A stretch of DNA of 64,000 bases from Pollenia angustigena. Taxonomy: Eukaryota; Arthropoda; Insecta; Diptera; Polleniidae. Each line of letters opens with the position of its first letter. Within the stretch, counting starts at the first letter, position 1. The notes beneath the pieces were generated by a model. The model saw only the letters and a program-made list of their open reading frames with translations, made no database searches and was not told where the DNA came from. Positions 10,418-20,932 of the stretch are shown in pieces. The position numbers were made by a program, and so were the translations under genes. The stretch covers positions 121,394,053 through 121,458,052 of the forward strand of contig OV884056.1 in assembly GCA_930367215.1 (NCBI GenBank), written 5' to 3'.

Positions 10418-10454
10418 ACGTCTGTATCACAACAAAGCACAAACCGAACTGTCG
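10418..10454 (-). promoter_or_regulatory. Inr + DPE internal promoter at the LINE 5' end
   Basis: Read on the minus strand, CAGTT at 10451-10447 fits most of the initiator consensus TCAKTY. AGACGT at 10423-10418 is an exact downstream promoter element (RGWYVT). With the A at 10450 as +1, the DPE occupies +28 to +33, the required spacing. The TSD places the element end at 10454, four bases upstream of this A. TATA-less Inr/DPE promoters are established for Drosophila Jockey-group LINEs. Confidence 0.75.
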
Positions 10455-10467
10455 AAAGCCAGAAATT
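10455..10467. repeat. 13-bp TSD of the Jockey LINE, right copy
   Basis: AAAGCCAGAAATT, identical to 5729-5741. It fixes the LINE 5' boundary at 10454. The following 10468-10989 has no recognisable gene; it holds a duplicated TTGTTATTGTTGTT / TCGAGTGG module (about 10648-10752). Confidence 0.9.
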
Positions 10468-10989
10468 AAGAAATTATTACTCATGTATTCATTCAGCATT
10501 AAATATGTAGTACAAGAAAAAAAAAATTAAAATGAAACTAAACGCACATATGTATGTAGGTACATACATACAAACAATTTCCATAGAAAAATACTTTTTT
10601 TTTATCTTAAAAAGTACAGTAGTTCTGTATGTAGGCACAATGTATTCTTGTTATTGTTGTTTTTATTGTTGTTAATTTTAACAAAGCGTCTCTCGAGTGG
10701 TTTACTGTTGTTATTGTTGTTAATGTTAACAACGCGTCGCCTCATCGAGTGGACAATGACTACTTGAATGCAAAAGTATAAGAATGTGTTCTTTTAAATT
10801 TACACAGTTGTGTTATATTGCGTGAGCAACAAAAATGCAAATAAAGCACTTTCAATAAAAAACGAATAAATGCAAAAATCAAATGTGTACGAAACGATGT
10901 AAAAATTACCAACGTTGAACTTTGTTTTGCAAGCAAAGAGTGAATGAAAATTTTAGCGTATGAATAAATCAAGAAAAATAGTGATTTTG

Positions 10990-11455
10990 CAGTTCTCTGA
11001 TATGGGGCCTAGGGTAAGTTATGGACCGATCTTCACGAAATTTTACAGCGTGATTTCTAGTTGAATAAGAAGATTTCTTGCGAAATCGTATGTCATTCTG
11101 TGCATTATTCCACCATTTATGTAAGTTTTGTAACAAAATTATCAATTTTTTTAGGTGGTGGTTCCACATTTTGATTCATAGCTCTGATCCTACTAAACGG
11201 ATTTTGCTGAATTTCAATCCCAAACTGCTTAGGATAACTATAAGCAATTTGACAACCAGTTTGTTTAGTTCTTTTGAGTTTTTCGAAAGTGAGCATGTTT
11301 TCAACAGACGGACATGGCTAAATCGACTTAGAATTACTTAAGGACCCAGAATATATATACTTTATGGGGTCTGAGATGAATTATAAAAAAGTTTCACACG
11401 GAATGACAAACTTAATAAACCCTCTTCACAACTAATTGTGGTGGAGGGAATAAAA
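10990..11455. repeat. Dispersed repeat, same family as 4265-5485
   Basis: It contains TATGGGGCCTAGGGTAAG, GGACCGATCTTCACGAAAT and, farther on, AGGACCCAGAATATATA and ACGGAATGACAAA. These blocks recur at 4.7-5.5, 21.6 and 55.7-57.2 kb. No coding potential is convincing. Confidence 0.65.
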
Positions 11456-11582
11456 AGGATCTTTGAAAAGCACTGTTAGAATCCAATATGTCAATATAAA
11501 AATTAGTTCTCCCAGTTTCAAAAATTTCATTGAGAAATATTCTCAAAATTCGGTTCCGTCTGAAACTGGCTTGAAAATATGA

Positions 11583-11700
11583 TTTTTGTAGCAAAAGAAT
11601 TGTATGGCCAATATTTCTCTATTAAACAGAATTCTATAAGAAAATTATAAAAAATGGATTAAGAGTGTATTAAAAAGAACTTGAAAGTTCTTGCGTTTTT
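11583..11700. mobile_element. Truncated copy of the 764-963 MITE
   Basis: It aligns with the interior and right arm of the hAT-like MITE: AAAAGAATTGTATGGC, TTAAACAGAATTCTATAAG, GAGTGTATTAAAAA and a terminal TTCTTGCGTTTT. The last 20 bp of the TIR and the left end are missing. Confidence 0.65.
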
Positions 11701-11751
11701 TAATATAAACATACATAGTATGTATGTTAAAAATATATGTTACAAAAACAA

Positions 11752-12999
11752 AATTCGGTTTGTGCTTTGTTGTGATACAGACGTGTATTTTAGCCCCGCA
11801 TACGATTTGAACTATTAATTAATCACATTTGATTTTGTAATATAAGCAGCGAATGGACGCTTAAAAAAAATAATATACATATTTTGTTATTTAAATTATT
11901 TAACATAATAGTGAACAATTTAAAACGATAAAATTAAATAAAATAAAACAGTAGAAATATATACGTATGTATGAATGTTCATACGTGTATACATATTCTG
12001 AACAAAAACATTTAAATTTCTTGTTTTTTTTTTTGTTGTTGTAAAATACAATAAATAATAAAAATATTAAATCAAAGCAAAACGGTGAAAAACAAAAACA
12101 ACTCTTTGCATGAGTACGAACAGTGAAACAACACTAAGACAAAATGAAAGAAACGTTTACGTTTTAGTTCAAGCAAACGAAAATAATGCAGAAATAAATA
12201 AAACTAAACAAAATAATATAAACTATTAAACGGCTAAGCCAATTACTCGAACACGTTCCCTATCACCCTCGGTGTTTACAAAAAACAGTGGATAGGGACT
12301 CATTAAAAAAACTACAACTAGATTTGGTGACAAGTGTTGCCAGGCCAGCAAGTATTGCCGTGACGTCAAAAACAAATTTAGTGGGAAATGATACCATGAA
12401 CTTAAACACAAATGCAATGGAAACCCCCCCTGTAAAAAGCTGTCAAAAGCCTACAGTACAAGTTGGTATGGACAGGTACATAACAGTGCTTAAACGGGGA
12501 CGCAGCCCTACCTCTGCAGCAGTTGCTTCGGCCTCAAAAGTACCATCTTTTGATAAAATAAATACACAAAATCGTTTTGCGATTCTGGAGGATGAATCCT
12601 CTGAAGCACCAAACGTCATTAAATCGTCTAAGCCACCCCCGATATACCTTAGAGAGCAAAACTCTAATGAGTTTATAAAAAGTTTAATTTCAGTGATAGG
12701 TGAAAATTCCTTTTATGTAGCTGCAATAAAGCGCGGTATCATTAACGAGACTAAAATACAGGTGAATCACGAGGATGATTTTCGAAAAATAATTACAAGA
12801 TTTGAGACTCTGAATAAAAACTTTTATACTTATCAACTGAAGAGCAGTAAAGGTCTTCAGGTAGTAATCAAGGGTATAGACTCATGCGTAGACCCAGGGG
12901 AAATTAAAGCTTTTTTAGAAGAGAAGGGCTTTAAAATCAAAAAACGTAACAAATATCAAAAATAGGGGAAAAAATCCCCAACCACTATTTCGAGTGGAG
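11752..12999 (+). mobile_element. Jockey LINE fragment, head-to-head with the full copy
   Basis: It is homologous to the first 1.25 kb of the LINE at 5742-10454 but inverted. It starts within a base or two of the predicted +1 (AATTCGGTTTGTG) and keeps the DPE. It ends abruptly inside ORF1 at GAGTGGAG (about 12999). Loss of the 3' end cannot come from normal LINE 5' truncation, so a later deletion or rearrangement is implied. The DNA after it (13000-13270) is unrecognised. Confidence 0.85.
12110..12999 (+). pseudogene. Jockey ORF1 remnant
   Basis: It starts at the ATG equivalent to ORF1 of the full-length copy (MSTNSETTLRQNERN). It is broken by a stop near residue 40 and a frameshift near 12290, then reads DSLKKLQLDLVTSVARPAS through GLQVVIKGIDSC. 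The frame ends at 12965 after another shift. The zinc knuckles and all of ORF2 are absent. Confidence 0.88.
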
Positions 13000-13276
13000 C
13001 TACCATTCCAGGTTGCTGTAATATCTATATATCATCTCCTTAATATAACGATAGCGTATGTGCTCATACATTGCACATTTTGAATCTCCATCACTGATTT
13101 TATGTCTGGTCAAAATTTCGTCAAATTCTACTTTCAAAAAGTGGGTCAAAATGTCATTGGAAAAAATAGTGTACAATTTCTTGTTCAAAATTTTCCTTCA
13201 GTAAGTGTGTAAGCTCATGTGCGCTATTTTACTTGAAATTGCCACTCCAAAGTTGTTAAAAGAATAACAGTGTATA

Positions 13277-15416
13277 CTAGGGTGACCGTTAAAATCAAAA
13301 GTTGGATTTATTTAGGTCTCACTCGCCAATTTGGTGGGTATTGATAAAAAAACAACTCCAAAAAATTTTTAGGACGATCGGCGAAGGCTAAGCCGTCCCT
13401 CAAGCCCGCCAAAGTTTGAGAAAAATCGTAAAGTTCGACTTGTATGACTTATGTTTAGGAAAATATTAATTTTACATAAAAATCGTTTTCTAAGAAGTTG
13501 TTGCTAGAAAAGTTTCCAACAACTTTTGCCTTAACAAGTTTTCTCTAAAAGTCATATTGAACAAAACCTAACTAAAATAAAAAGTAAACAGCAGCATTGA
13601 TTCGAATTTTTTCTTTAGAACTGTCTTTTCTTACACACGTCAATTCAGCATTAATATTTGTGTTTGTGTGCGTTTGCTTAAAAAAAATATAGTCAAACGC
13701 ATATAATTTGTTTCTAACGTACCACGGTTGATAAAGTTGGTGCAATTTTACTATAATTGCATATATGTAAGCCTTCATGCCAAAATATTATAAAAACAAA
13801 GGAACGAAATAGACTGTATGTACCAATGGTTTCAAGTGTAACCGAAACAAGTCTTTTTCTTTTATAAAAAAAATTTTTGTATTACTATTGGGGTCGAAAA
13901 AGTACGATTTTAGAAGTTCGTAAGTACGATATTGGTTTTCTCATTTATCATCCCTGTAACATACCTGCACGCTTTCTTTATTCTTTAAGGGGGCTCTCAT
14001 ATAAAATTGTCAACACAGACTAGAAATATATTGAAGAAAAAGCCCCAGAACTGCCAAGGAATTGCCCCATGGGGGATTAAATATATGACAGATCTTCATT
14101 AGTTGTTTGTGCTTAACATTTTCTTAAAACATTCTTGCCTTATATCTCCACCCTTTAGGGAGGCTCCCATACAAATATGCTGGTTTAATATAATTCTTAA
14201 ATTTGGCCACTGCAGAGCCAAGATTGCCCTTAGTTGGGTCAAATGTATGACCAACCTCACATAATTTGATTTATCCCCATTGCCAAAAAAAATTTGGTTT
14301 CTAAAACGACTACGCATATTAGAAAAAAATATAAAAATTGTTAAAGGTAATATTATTGTAGAATTTCGTTTTTTTTTTATTTTGAGTTACGCTGTGCAAC
14401 CTCCTCCGTTTTCGAAATTTTGAAAACAAGAGCTAACCTAAAAAACGGTTAGAACCACTGAATTCAGCGTACCCAAATTAGGGTAAAACGCCAGGTGCCC
14501 GGCTGGTCGGTTTTTTTTTTTCAAAAAAATAAATAATAAAAATGTTTTTTACAAAACTAATTCATAGAAAATGCGTTTCTTTAATGAATTAAAAAGTAGA
14601 TTTTTTAGTGGCTTTTTCGATATTTTCAGTTTATTTTGTTTAATAAGAGATAAAGAAAAGCTTGTTAACAAATTTTCTACAAAATTAATATTTTCTAAGT
14701 TATTAAACATAAAAGTCAGATTTCATGTAAAATTATAATTTTTCTCAAACTTTGGTGGGCTTGAGGGACGGCTTAGCCTTCGCCGATCGTCCTAAAAAAT
14801 TTTTTTAAGTTGTTTTTTTTATCAATACCCACCAAATTGGCGAGTGAGACCTAAATAAATCCAACTTTTGATTTTAACGGTCACCCTAGGGTACCACCGT
14901 CCTTTTTGGCTTTGAATTGTATCAAAAAAGTACAATTGCACCAACTTTATCAACCGTGGTGCGCTAGAAACAAATGATATTCGTTTGACTATTTTTTTTT
15001 AAGCAAACGCACACAAACACAAATATTAAAGCAGAATTGACGTGTGTAAGAAAAAACTGTTCTAAAGAAAAAATTCGCACCAATGCTGCTGTTTACTTTT
15101 TATTTTAATTAGGTTTTAATCAATATGAGTTTTAGAGAAAACTTGTAAAGGCAAAAAATGTTGGAAACTTTACTAACAACAACTTCTTAGAAAACGATTT
15201 TTATGTAAAATTAATATTTTTCTAAATATAAGTCATACAAGTCGGACTTTACGATTTTTCTCAAACTTTGGCGGGCTTGAGGGACGGCTTAGCCTTCGCC
15301 GATCGTCCTTAAAATTTTTTTGAGTTGTTTTTTTTATCAATACCCACCGAATTGGGGGGTTAGAGCATGGAAAAATAGAAAACAAATTTGATCCATACAG
15401 TTAACGACCACCCTAG
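13277..15416. mobile_element. Long-inverted-repeat (foldback-like) element
   Basis: It is 2,140 bp, flanked by the perfect 6-bp duplication TGTATA (13271-13276, 15417-15422), with termini CTAGGGTG/CACCCTAG. The left 480 bp (13277 to about 13760) aligns with the reverse complement of about 14900-15416; shared blocks include GACGATCGGCGAAGGCTAAG and ACCACGGTTGATAAAGTTGG. A third terminus, facing the same way as the right end, lies inside at 14889. It matches the left end better over the first 80 bp, so the element is composite or nested. The interior (13800-14700) has two diverged modules containing GGGGGCTCTCATA and GGGAGGCTCCCATA. No transposase is seen. Confidence 0.75.
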
Positions 15417-15422
15417 TGTATA

Positions 15423-16162
15423 CGCATTACACTCCATTTTAGCCTGTAGAAAAAAATACAATTTATGAAAACTTTAACTCATAATAGCTTTTAATAATAT
15501 ACACTATTGTTTGAGAAATAGTTTCATTCCGACCATAGAAAGCTTCATGATCTCCAAAATTTGTGCAAGAAGAATGTAATTCCTCGTGCCTCGCAGTCAT
15601 TTTTTTTAACTTACAAGGTGGAAAGAAGCGAAATTGTTTAGATGAGCCAGATGTAGCAGAGGAAGAGAAAGAAGACGAATGAACTTCTAGTTATTTTTGA
15701 TTTACGCAATATATACAAATTGATATTTTTGAGATCAAATATTTTAATAAAAATACCGTAAATTTATTGAATAAAACAGCGTATACCATATAAAATAAAA
15801 TAGTGTATTAGATACATCATACGAATTCCTTCAAAAATTTGAATGACATAACTATGGTCTTAAAGGATGCGTAGAATAAAAAAAATTGCTAAATTTAAAG
15901 ACAAGAAACGGTATTGTGTATTCGTCGAAAAATCCAATATGAAGAATTTTTATTTACCGCGATATTGAGGTTTTAATAGACATCCGATTTGACAAAAACT
16001 TTAAACACGATTTTCTCAAAACCCCAAAAAAATTATACGCTATTGTTATATTGAGAGGACGATATATAAAATTGTATCTATAGATAAAATCTCGAAAAAT
16101 GTAAATATGTATATAATCTAATAATTTAATAAAAATGAATTTAAAAAAAAACAAGTAAAAAT
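15423..16162. other. Anonymous sequence, possible coding scraps
   Basis: No gene is recognised. Short open stretches exist on both strands: plus about 15600-15680 ends GGKKRNCLDEPDVAEEE, and minus about 15480-15600 reads SSCTNFGDHEAFYGRNE. They may be remnants of an unidentified mobile element split by the foldback element to the left. Confidence 0.3.
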
Positions 16163-16407
16163 CACTCATTTGCTGCAAGACTGACGTAACTCAAAAAAAT
16201 CAATTTCGAGATAAACGCATTTAAAGTTTTTGATTTGCTTTAACTACTTAGAAAAAAAGAAGACACATTCTCTTCAAACTGGGAAAGTATAAAAGATATA
16301 AAGATGAATATAATACATAATATAAAGAAAAACAAAGCGAACAATTCTGCATCTCTAACTCCAAAATTTAATTTTTTGAGTTATGCCGGTCTTGCAGCAA
16401 ATGAGCG
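16163..16407. mobile_element. TIR element (MITE), 245 bp
   Basis: The ends are CACTCATTTGCTGCAAGAC and, inverted, CGCTCATTTGCTGCAAGAC. Homology continues through ATAACTCAAAAAA with a few mismatches. A 4-bp AAAT duplication is possible but is low complexity. The interior is non-coding. Confidence 0.7.
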
Positions 16408-16602
16408 AAATGTATAGTCGGTCAAGCCTGACCATATGATTCTTTACACCACAGTATTTAAAAACATATCATGCTATATAAATATGGATTTATCTTTGTT
16501 TATAAATCTCATTAAAATTTGTTTGAAAGTTTGTGAGAGGCAGAAATTGCCCCATACTTCCCCTTGTGTTTTTATTTTTGAAAACCAGTATAGCTTATGT
16601 GT

Positions 16603-16604
<2 letters not shown>

Positions 16605-16683
<79 letters not shown>

Positions 16684-16688
16684 TATAT
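16605..16688. repeat. (AT)n microsatellite
   Basis: About 70 bp of pure AT dinucleotide, then ACATATATATATGA. The long Tyr-Ile reading frames here are artefacts of the repeat. Confidence 0.97.
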
Positions 16689-17004
16689 GAATATGGATCT
16701 ATCTATGGTTTAAATTTCATTAAAATCGGTTTGAGAGGCAGAAATTGACCCTATCTCCCCTCGTGGTCCTATTTCTTAAAAAATGTCTTCCTTTTGTGTC
16801 CATATAGATATGGTTCTATCTATGTTTTAAATTTCATTAAAATCGGTTTGATAGTTTCTGAGAGGAAGAAATTTCCACCTATCTTCCCTCATGGTCCTAC
16901 GATTCGGCCCATTTTCGATAGGCTTGGTCCTTGTGCCAGTAAGAACCTATGACCCAAATTTTATCAAATTATCTTAAAAATTGCGCACAAAGTTACATAG
17001 AAAG

Positions 17005-17012
17005 CCAGCCAG
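17005..17012. repeat. 8-bp TSD of the hAT element, left copy
   Basis: CCAGCCAG is repeated exactly at 18223-18230. The second copy of the host repeat (17384-17660) contains this site once, which confirms the uninterrupted target. Confidence 0.85.
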
Positions 17013-17383
17013 CAGTGTTGCCAAAACTTGGTAACCAAAAATGGCTAAATTTACGGAAAAAATGGGTTAAAAAATGGCTAAAAGCTTTTTTAAAGAAAAA
17101 CACATTAAAATTCAATAACAAACAGAAATAATTCATTAAAAGTTGTTTACGATGAAACTGTGAGTTAAGATCAATTTGTTAAATAAGAATAAACGTAAAT
17201 TAATATTAAAACAAATTAATATTAAAAATTAAATCATCGAAAAATTCGATGTCGTTATTGTTCATCTAATGGGAATCACTCACTCATTAGTTTCAAATAA
17301 TCATAAGTTTTAAATAATTTGAAGGTAAATCATAATCACGACAACATTTACCCAACCTTTTGAGTCCAGAAAAAAAATAAGAA

Positions 17384-17660
17384 AGTATAGTCGGTTAAAC
17401 CCGACTTTATGATACCCTACACCACATTAGAACCTTTGTACCAAATTTTATCAAATAATCTCTAAATTGCGACCTGTACTTTGCGCACAAGGTTTACATG
17501 GACAGCCAGCCAGCCGGACAAACATCGTTAATTCGACTCAGAAAGTGATTCTGAGTCAATCGGTATGCGTAAAGTGGGCTAAGGACCAATATTTTAAGGT
17601 GTTACAGACATCAGCACAAACGCATAGTACCCTCTCCATGTGGGCGTGGTATAAATATTG
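17384..17660. repeat. Dispersed-repeat copy nested in the hAT element
   Basis: It runs from GTATAGTCGGTTAAACCCGAC to CATAGTACCCTCTCCATG. It is the same family as the sequence flanking the hAT element, so the family transposed both before and after the hAT insertion. Confidence 0.75.
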
Positions 17661-17704
17661 TATTGTTATGGTAAAAATAATTACCTAATTGATCAAATCG
17701 AATT

Positions 17705-17995
17705 AACGGTTGCTTAATGTAACCTATTTCTCAAATTACTTTTAACGATGTTTACTTGGCTAAACACCCTCTCTTGTTCAGCATTAGACCATGGAAGTGA
17801 GTGCAACTTTATAGTCAATTCTGAAATTTCTAAAACAATTTTGTTACCGCCTGCATCCCTTTATTGAAATACTTGCAACCAGAAAGAAACAGCGATGTTT
17901 GTGTTGATCCATTTTATAAATTTAATAGTGGAATACTGTTCCTTTATTTTGAAAGATGTTTCAGCGTCGTAGTTTATGGCGATTTTCAACATTTG
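17705..17995 (-). pseudogene. hAT transposase C-terminal (hATC) remnant
   Basis: Minus-strand translation gives EISELTIKLHSLPWSNAEQ followed by ERVFSQVNIVKSNLRNRLH. This is the hallmark of the hAT C-terminal dimerisation domain (LPHSNAxxERVFS). Upstream, WINTNIAVSFWLQVFQ is in the same frame but is followed by a stop. The N-terminal BED finger and DDE core are missing. Confidence 0.8.
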
Positions 17996-18437
17996 TAAAA
18001 GTTGTGATTTAAATTAAAGGCGTTTTAATTGTTCAAAATGTTTATCTTACTTTTATAAATTTTTATAATAAAATAAAAATTATTCTTTTAAAAGAAAAAC
18101 GGCAAAAAAATTTATGGCTAAACAAGTTGAAAAATGGCTTATGGCTAAACTAATTTTTTAATGGCTAAACAGGGTGAAAAATGGCTAAATTTAGCCACTA
18201 AATGGCTAAATTAACAATACTGCCAGCCAGCCGGACGGACCTCGTTAGTTCGACTCAGAAAGTGATTCGATTGGTATACTTTAAGGTGGGTCTAGGACCA
18301 ATATTTTAAGGTGTTACACACATCAGCACAAATGCATAATACCCTCTCCACTATTGTGGTGTGGGTATAAAAAATCTGGCATCAATATGCGAGCTTAAAA
18401 CTTCCTTTATGAAGAAACACTTACAAGAAATATTTAC

Positions 18438-19371
18438 GGCTCCGTGCAATAACTCCCAGGTGCAATAACTCCCAAGAAAAAAATGAAATTAGACCCAAAA
18501 ATTTTTCATACAAATGTGGGAGTAATTTCATTATGAAATAGCTCCCAGCCCTCTCGGTTTTATTTCATTTTTTTGGAAGTTATTTCATTCTTTGCCTGGG
18601 AGTTATTTCATAATGAAATAAAATCCAAATGATATAAGTCCCCGAAAAAATTAACGTGGAAGTTATTTCATTTTATTTTGGTTTTCGGTGTTATTTCATT
18701 TGCTGTGGGTGTTATTTAATTTTTTGTGGGAGTTTTTTCATTTTCAATTATTAATAAGGCCGGCTATGCAGAAAAGCTTTAGTTAGCGAAGCCGGTGTTT
18801 GTTATACCATAGAGTATAAAATGTTTGCGCCCGGCCGAAGGCCGGCTATGCAGAGAAGCTTTAGTTAGCGAAGCCGGTGTTTGCTTTAGTTAGTGAAGCC
18901 GATGTTTGTTATACCATAGAGTAGGTAATCCTTGTACCCGGCGTGCTTAAACTGCAGGCAGTTGCTATTGCAGGAGGTCAGGATATAATAAAATGCCCCA
19001 TTTGTTGTCAAAATGTCGAGGACTCAATGTTAGTTTTTTGGTAACCTAATATGTAAATATTCAAGTAAAACGAATACATATATAATAAATTTCTTTGGAA
19101 ACTGTTTCATTTTTTTTTTGAGTCTTATTTCATTTCTTTTCGATGGACCGTTTTTGGAAGTTATTTTATTAATGTCTTTAGGAGTTATTTCATTATGAAA
19201 TAGCTCCCAAAAAGTTGGGGTTTGTTTCATTTAAGACTTGGAAATTATTTCATTTTTTTGGGATTTCTTTCTTTTTTCCAGTTTGGGACTTATTTCATTT
19301 ATTTTGGGATTTAATTCATTGGGAGTTATTGCACTGGGACTTATTGCACCTGGGAGTTATTGCACGGAGCC
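18438..19371. mobile_element. Unclassified TIR transposon with repeated ATTTCATT-type motifs
   Basis: 934 bp with a perfect 8-bp TSD ATATTTAC (18430-18437, 19372-19379). TIRs begin GGCTCCGTGCAATAACTCCC. Both flanks of the interior are filled with variants of GGGAGTTATTTCATT and its complement, well over ten copies. The centre holds a partial tandem duplication of GGCCGGCTATGCAGARAAGC / TTAGTTAGCGAAGCCGGTG (about 18760-18930). No transposase is visible, so it is non-autonomous. The 8-bp TSD allows hAT, P or Merlin, but the terminus fits none that I recognise. Confidence 0.8.
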
Positions 19372-19379
19372 ATATTTAC

Positions 19380-20087
19380 AATTATATTGGGAACAAGCCA
19401 AAACGTAACAACCAATTTTTTTAAATACAAAAATTATTGGAAATTAAACCAATAAAAATTCTTTCCCCATCACAAACCAGGTGGCTTTCATAAGAAGCAT
19501 TAGTAACTCGAATTCCACAATTATATGAACCGCTAAAAATTTATTTTGGCTTCGCTGCTAATATCGATGCCATCGATACTGCAAAAGATATAGTATTAAG
19601 AAGTTTAAATGATATAAAAGGGTTGTATTCTTGTTTTTAAAAATACATTCTTAACGTTATAAATAATATAAATAAGACTTTTTAACGTGAAGGTGATCAA
19701 ATTCATACAATGCACAGTGAGTTGTCTTAACAACTTAAAAAAAAAGATTATGTAAAACATAACCTGTTTGATGAAATTAATTTTGTTGACGATTAAAATT
19801 TTTTAACTTTTACCTTGGAGTTCATGTTAAAAAAAAATTTCTGAATTTGCAATTAATGTTGAAGCTCGCAATTAATTTGTTGATAGTTGTGTGGCATTCT
19901 ATGTTGAATTATGCATTTAAAATATATTCCTCATACCTAACTCATTTTGTTTTTAATTGGTCGGAAGGTCAAACCAATAATGAGCTGACGATATGTACAT
20001 TATATTTTTTTTTAAAGAAAGCTAAATTTTTTTCTCTTTGCTTTTATATATGATGTTATTATAGCACACAAAGGATATTTATATTAC
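19380..20087. other. Probable Rad21 intron, 5' portion (minus strand)
   Basis: Directly downstream of the donor at 20087. No coding exon or recognisable transposon is seen. CATCGATAC and ATATCGATG words occur near 19560. Confidence 0.45.
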
Positions 20088-20871
20088 CTGTAGTTCTATC
20101 GAGGGCGGAAAAGCGTAGTCATTCCAATCTTGTGCTAATTCGCAAGATTTATTTATATTTGATACAGCAACTGCACATGTATTATCCGGCATAATTTCAG
20201 CTTCATTTAATATCGATGATATTTGATCAACTGGAAGGTTTGGTATTGATTCAATCGCTTCAATTTCGGGGTGCCTTGGTGTTATTTGACCATGATTAAG
20301 ATTTACAGGCGTAAGACCGCCATGGTTGAAATCGTCTACTGCATCCATTTCGTGATGTAAATTTCCTGGCGTAAAAGCAAGGTCACCTAAAGATTCCAGA
20401 TTATCGATATTACTTATGTCGTTCATTGCAAATAATGGACCGGGACTTGGAGAATTTTCGAATAGTGTAGGTTCGGCGGTTTGCGCAGATTCATTGTTAA
20501 TTATATTATTAATTTTTAAGGAATCATTTGATGTTACAAGGGTTTCTTCTTCTCGAATAATTTCGGGAACTGCTAAACTTTGCGTTGATATATCTCCGGT
20601 GACATCTGTAACAACTGGATTATTATGTAATACATCAAATTTTCTTTTACGTCCTCTTTTATTTTGAATTATTCCTGAAGAATCATTATCGTTGCTAATA
20701 TGATCAAGAGCTAATATATCAGAAGGTCCCAAACATGTAAAATCTTCTAATTGAGTAAAATGTGATATGAGATGTCTATGATAATTAAGAAATAATGCTC
20801 TTGCTGGTATTGTTCTAGATGGTAAAGCAAATAATTTTTCAACACCGCCAGTCTCTTTCCAATACATTAAC
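20088..20871 (-). CDS. vtd: Cohesin subunit Rad21, internal exon
   Basis: Part of the kleisin that closes the SMC1-SMC3 cohesin ring and is cut by separase at anaphase. The exon opens LMYWKETGGVEKLFALPSRT, the most conserved central motif of Rad21/Scc1, in the SA/stromalin-binding region. About 240 residues of acidic, Asn/Ser-rich linker follow, with a basic KRGRKRK patch and EIEAIESIPNLP. The acceptor is CATTTTAG|G (exon starts 20871) and the donor is ACTACAG|GTAATA (exon ends 20088). The 784 nt give one base completing an Arg codon plus 261 codons. The C-terminal winged helix that binds the SMC1 head must lie in exons farther downstream; none is recognised here. The symbol assumes orthology to Drosophila verthandi. 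Confidence 0.9.
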
Positions 20872-20932
20872 CTAAAATGCAAATTATATTAATAAGGATG
20901 TATGTGTTTATGGATTTTAAATAATTCACCAC
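20872..20932 (-). other. vtd: 61-bp Rad21 intron
   Basis: The donor GTGGTGAAT follows an exon ending ACGAAGAG, and the acceptor is GCATTTTAG. Splicing joins PPTK-R to LMYW in phase 2 and restores the conserved Rad21 motif. Size is typical of short dipteran introns. Confidence 0.88.

Larger units (their letters stand above)
5742..10454 (-). mobile_element. Full-length Jockey-clade LINE
   Basis: The element is 4.7 kb, bounded by perfect 13-bp TSDs. On the minus strand, in order, it has a 5' UTR of about 370 bp with an internal promoter, ORF1 (8570-10081), ORF2 (5901-8573), a 3' UTR of about 140 bp and a poly(A) tail (T-run around 5741-5757). Both ORFs are open, with all expected motifs and no frameshift. 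Length, two-ORF layout, zinc knuckles in ORF1 and absence of RNase H match the Jockey clade. The intact ORFs and perfect TSD indicate a young, possibly active copy. It lies on the same strand as the Rad21 exons. Confidence 0.95.
16415..17012. repeat. Dispersed repeat, left half, split by a hAT element
   Basis: It begins TATAGTCGGTCAAGCCTGACC and resumes at 18223-18372 (GCCAGCCAGCCGGACGG through CTCCACTATTGTGGTGTGGG). A more compact copy at 17384-17660 shows the undisturbed order, which proves the interruption. The family is unclassified and non-coding. Confidence 0.75.
17013..18222 (-). mobile_element. hAT-superfamily transposon, decayed
   Basis: 1,210 bp with termini CAGTGTTG and CAATACTG and a perfect 8-bp TSD CCAGCCAG. 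ATGGCTAAA recurs about seven times in the subterminal regions (near 17040 and 17075, and five times between 18112 and 18212), as expected of transposase-binding repeats. A minus-strand transposase C-terminus survives at 17705-17995. A dispersed-repeat copy (17384-17660) is nested inside. TIR, TSD and protein remnant all agree on hAT. Confidence 0.88.

Noticed and set aside
13000..13188. 62-aa minus-strand frame with coding-like composition
   Set aside because: No domain recognised and neighbours are transposon fragments; insufficient support.
16436..16748. Open frames with long Tyr-Ile repeats on both strands
   Set aside because: They translate the (AT)n microsatellite and have no other coding signal.
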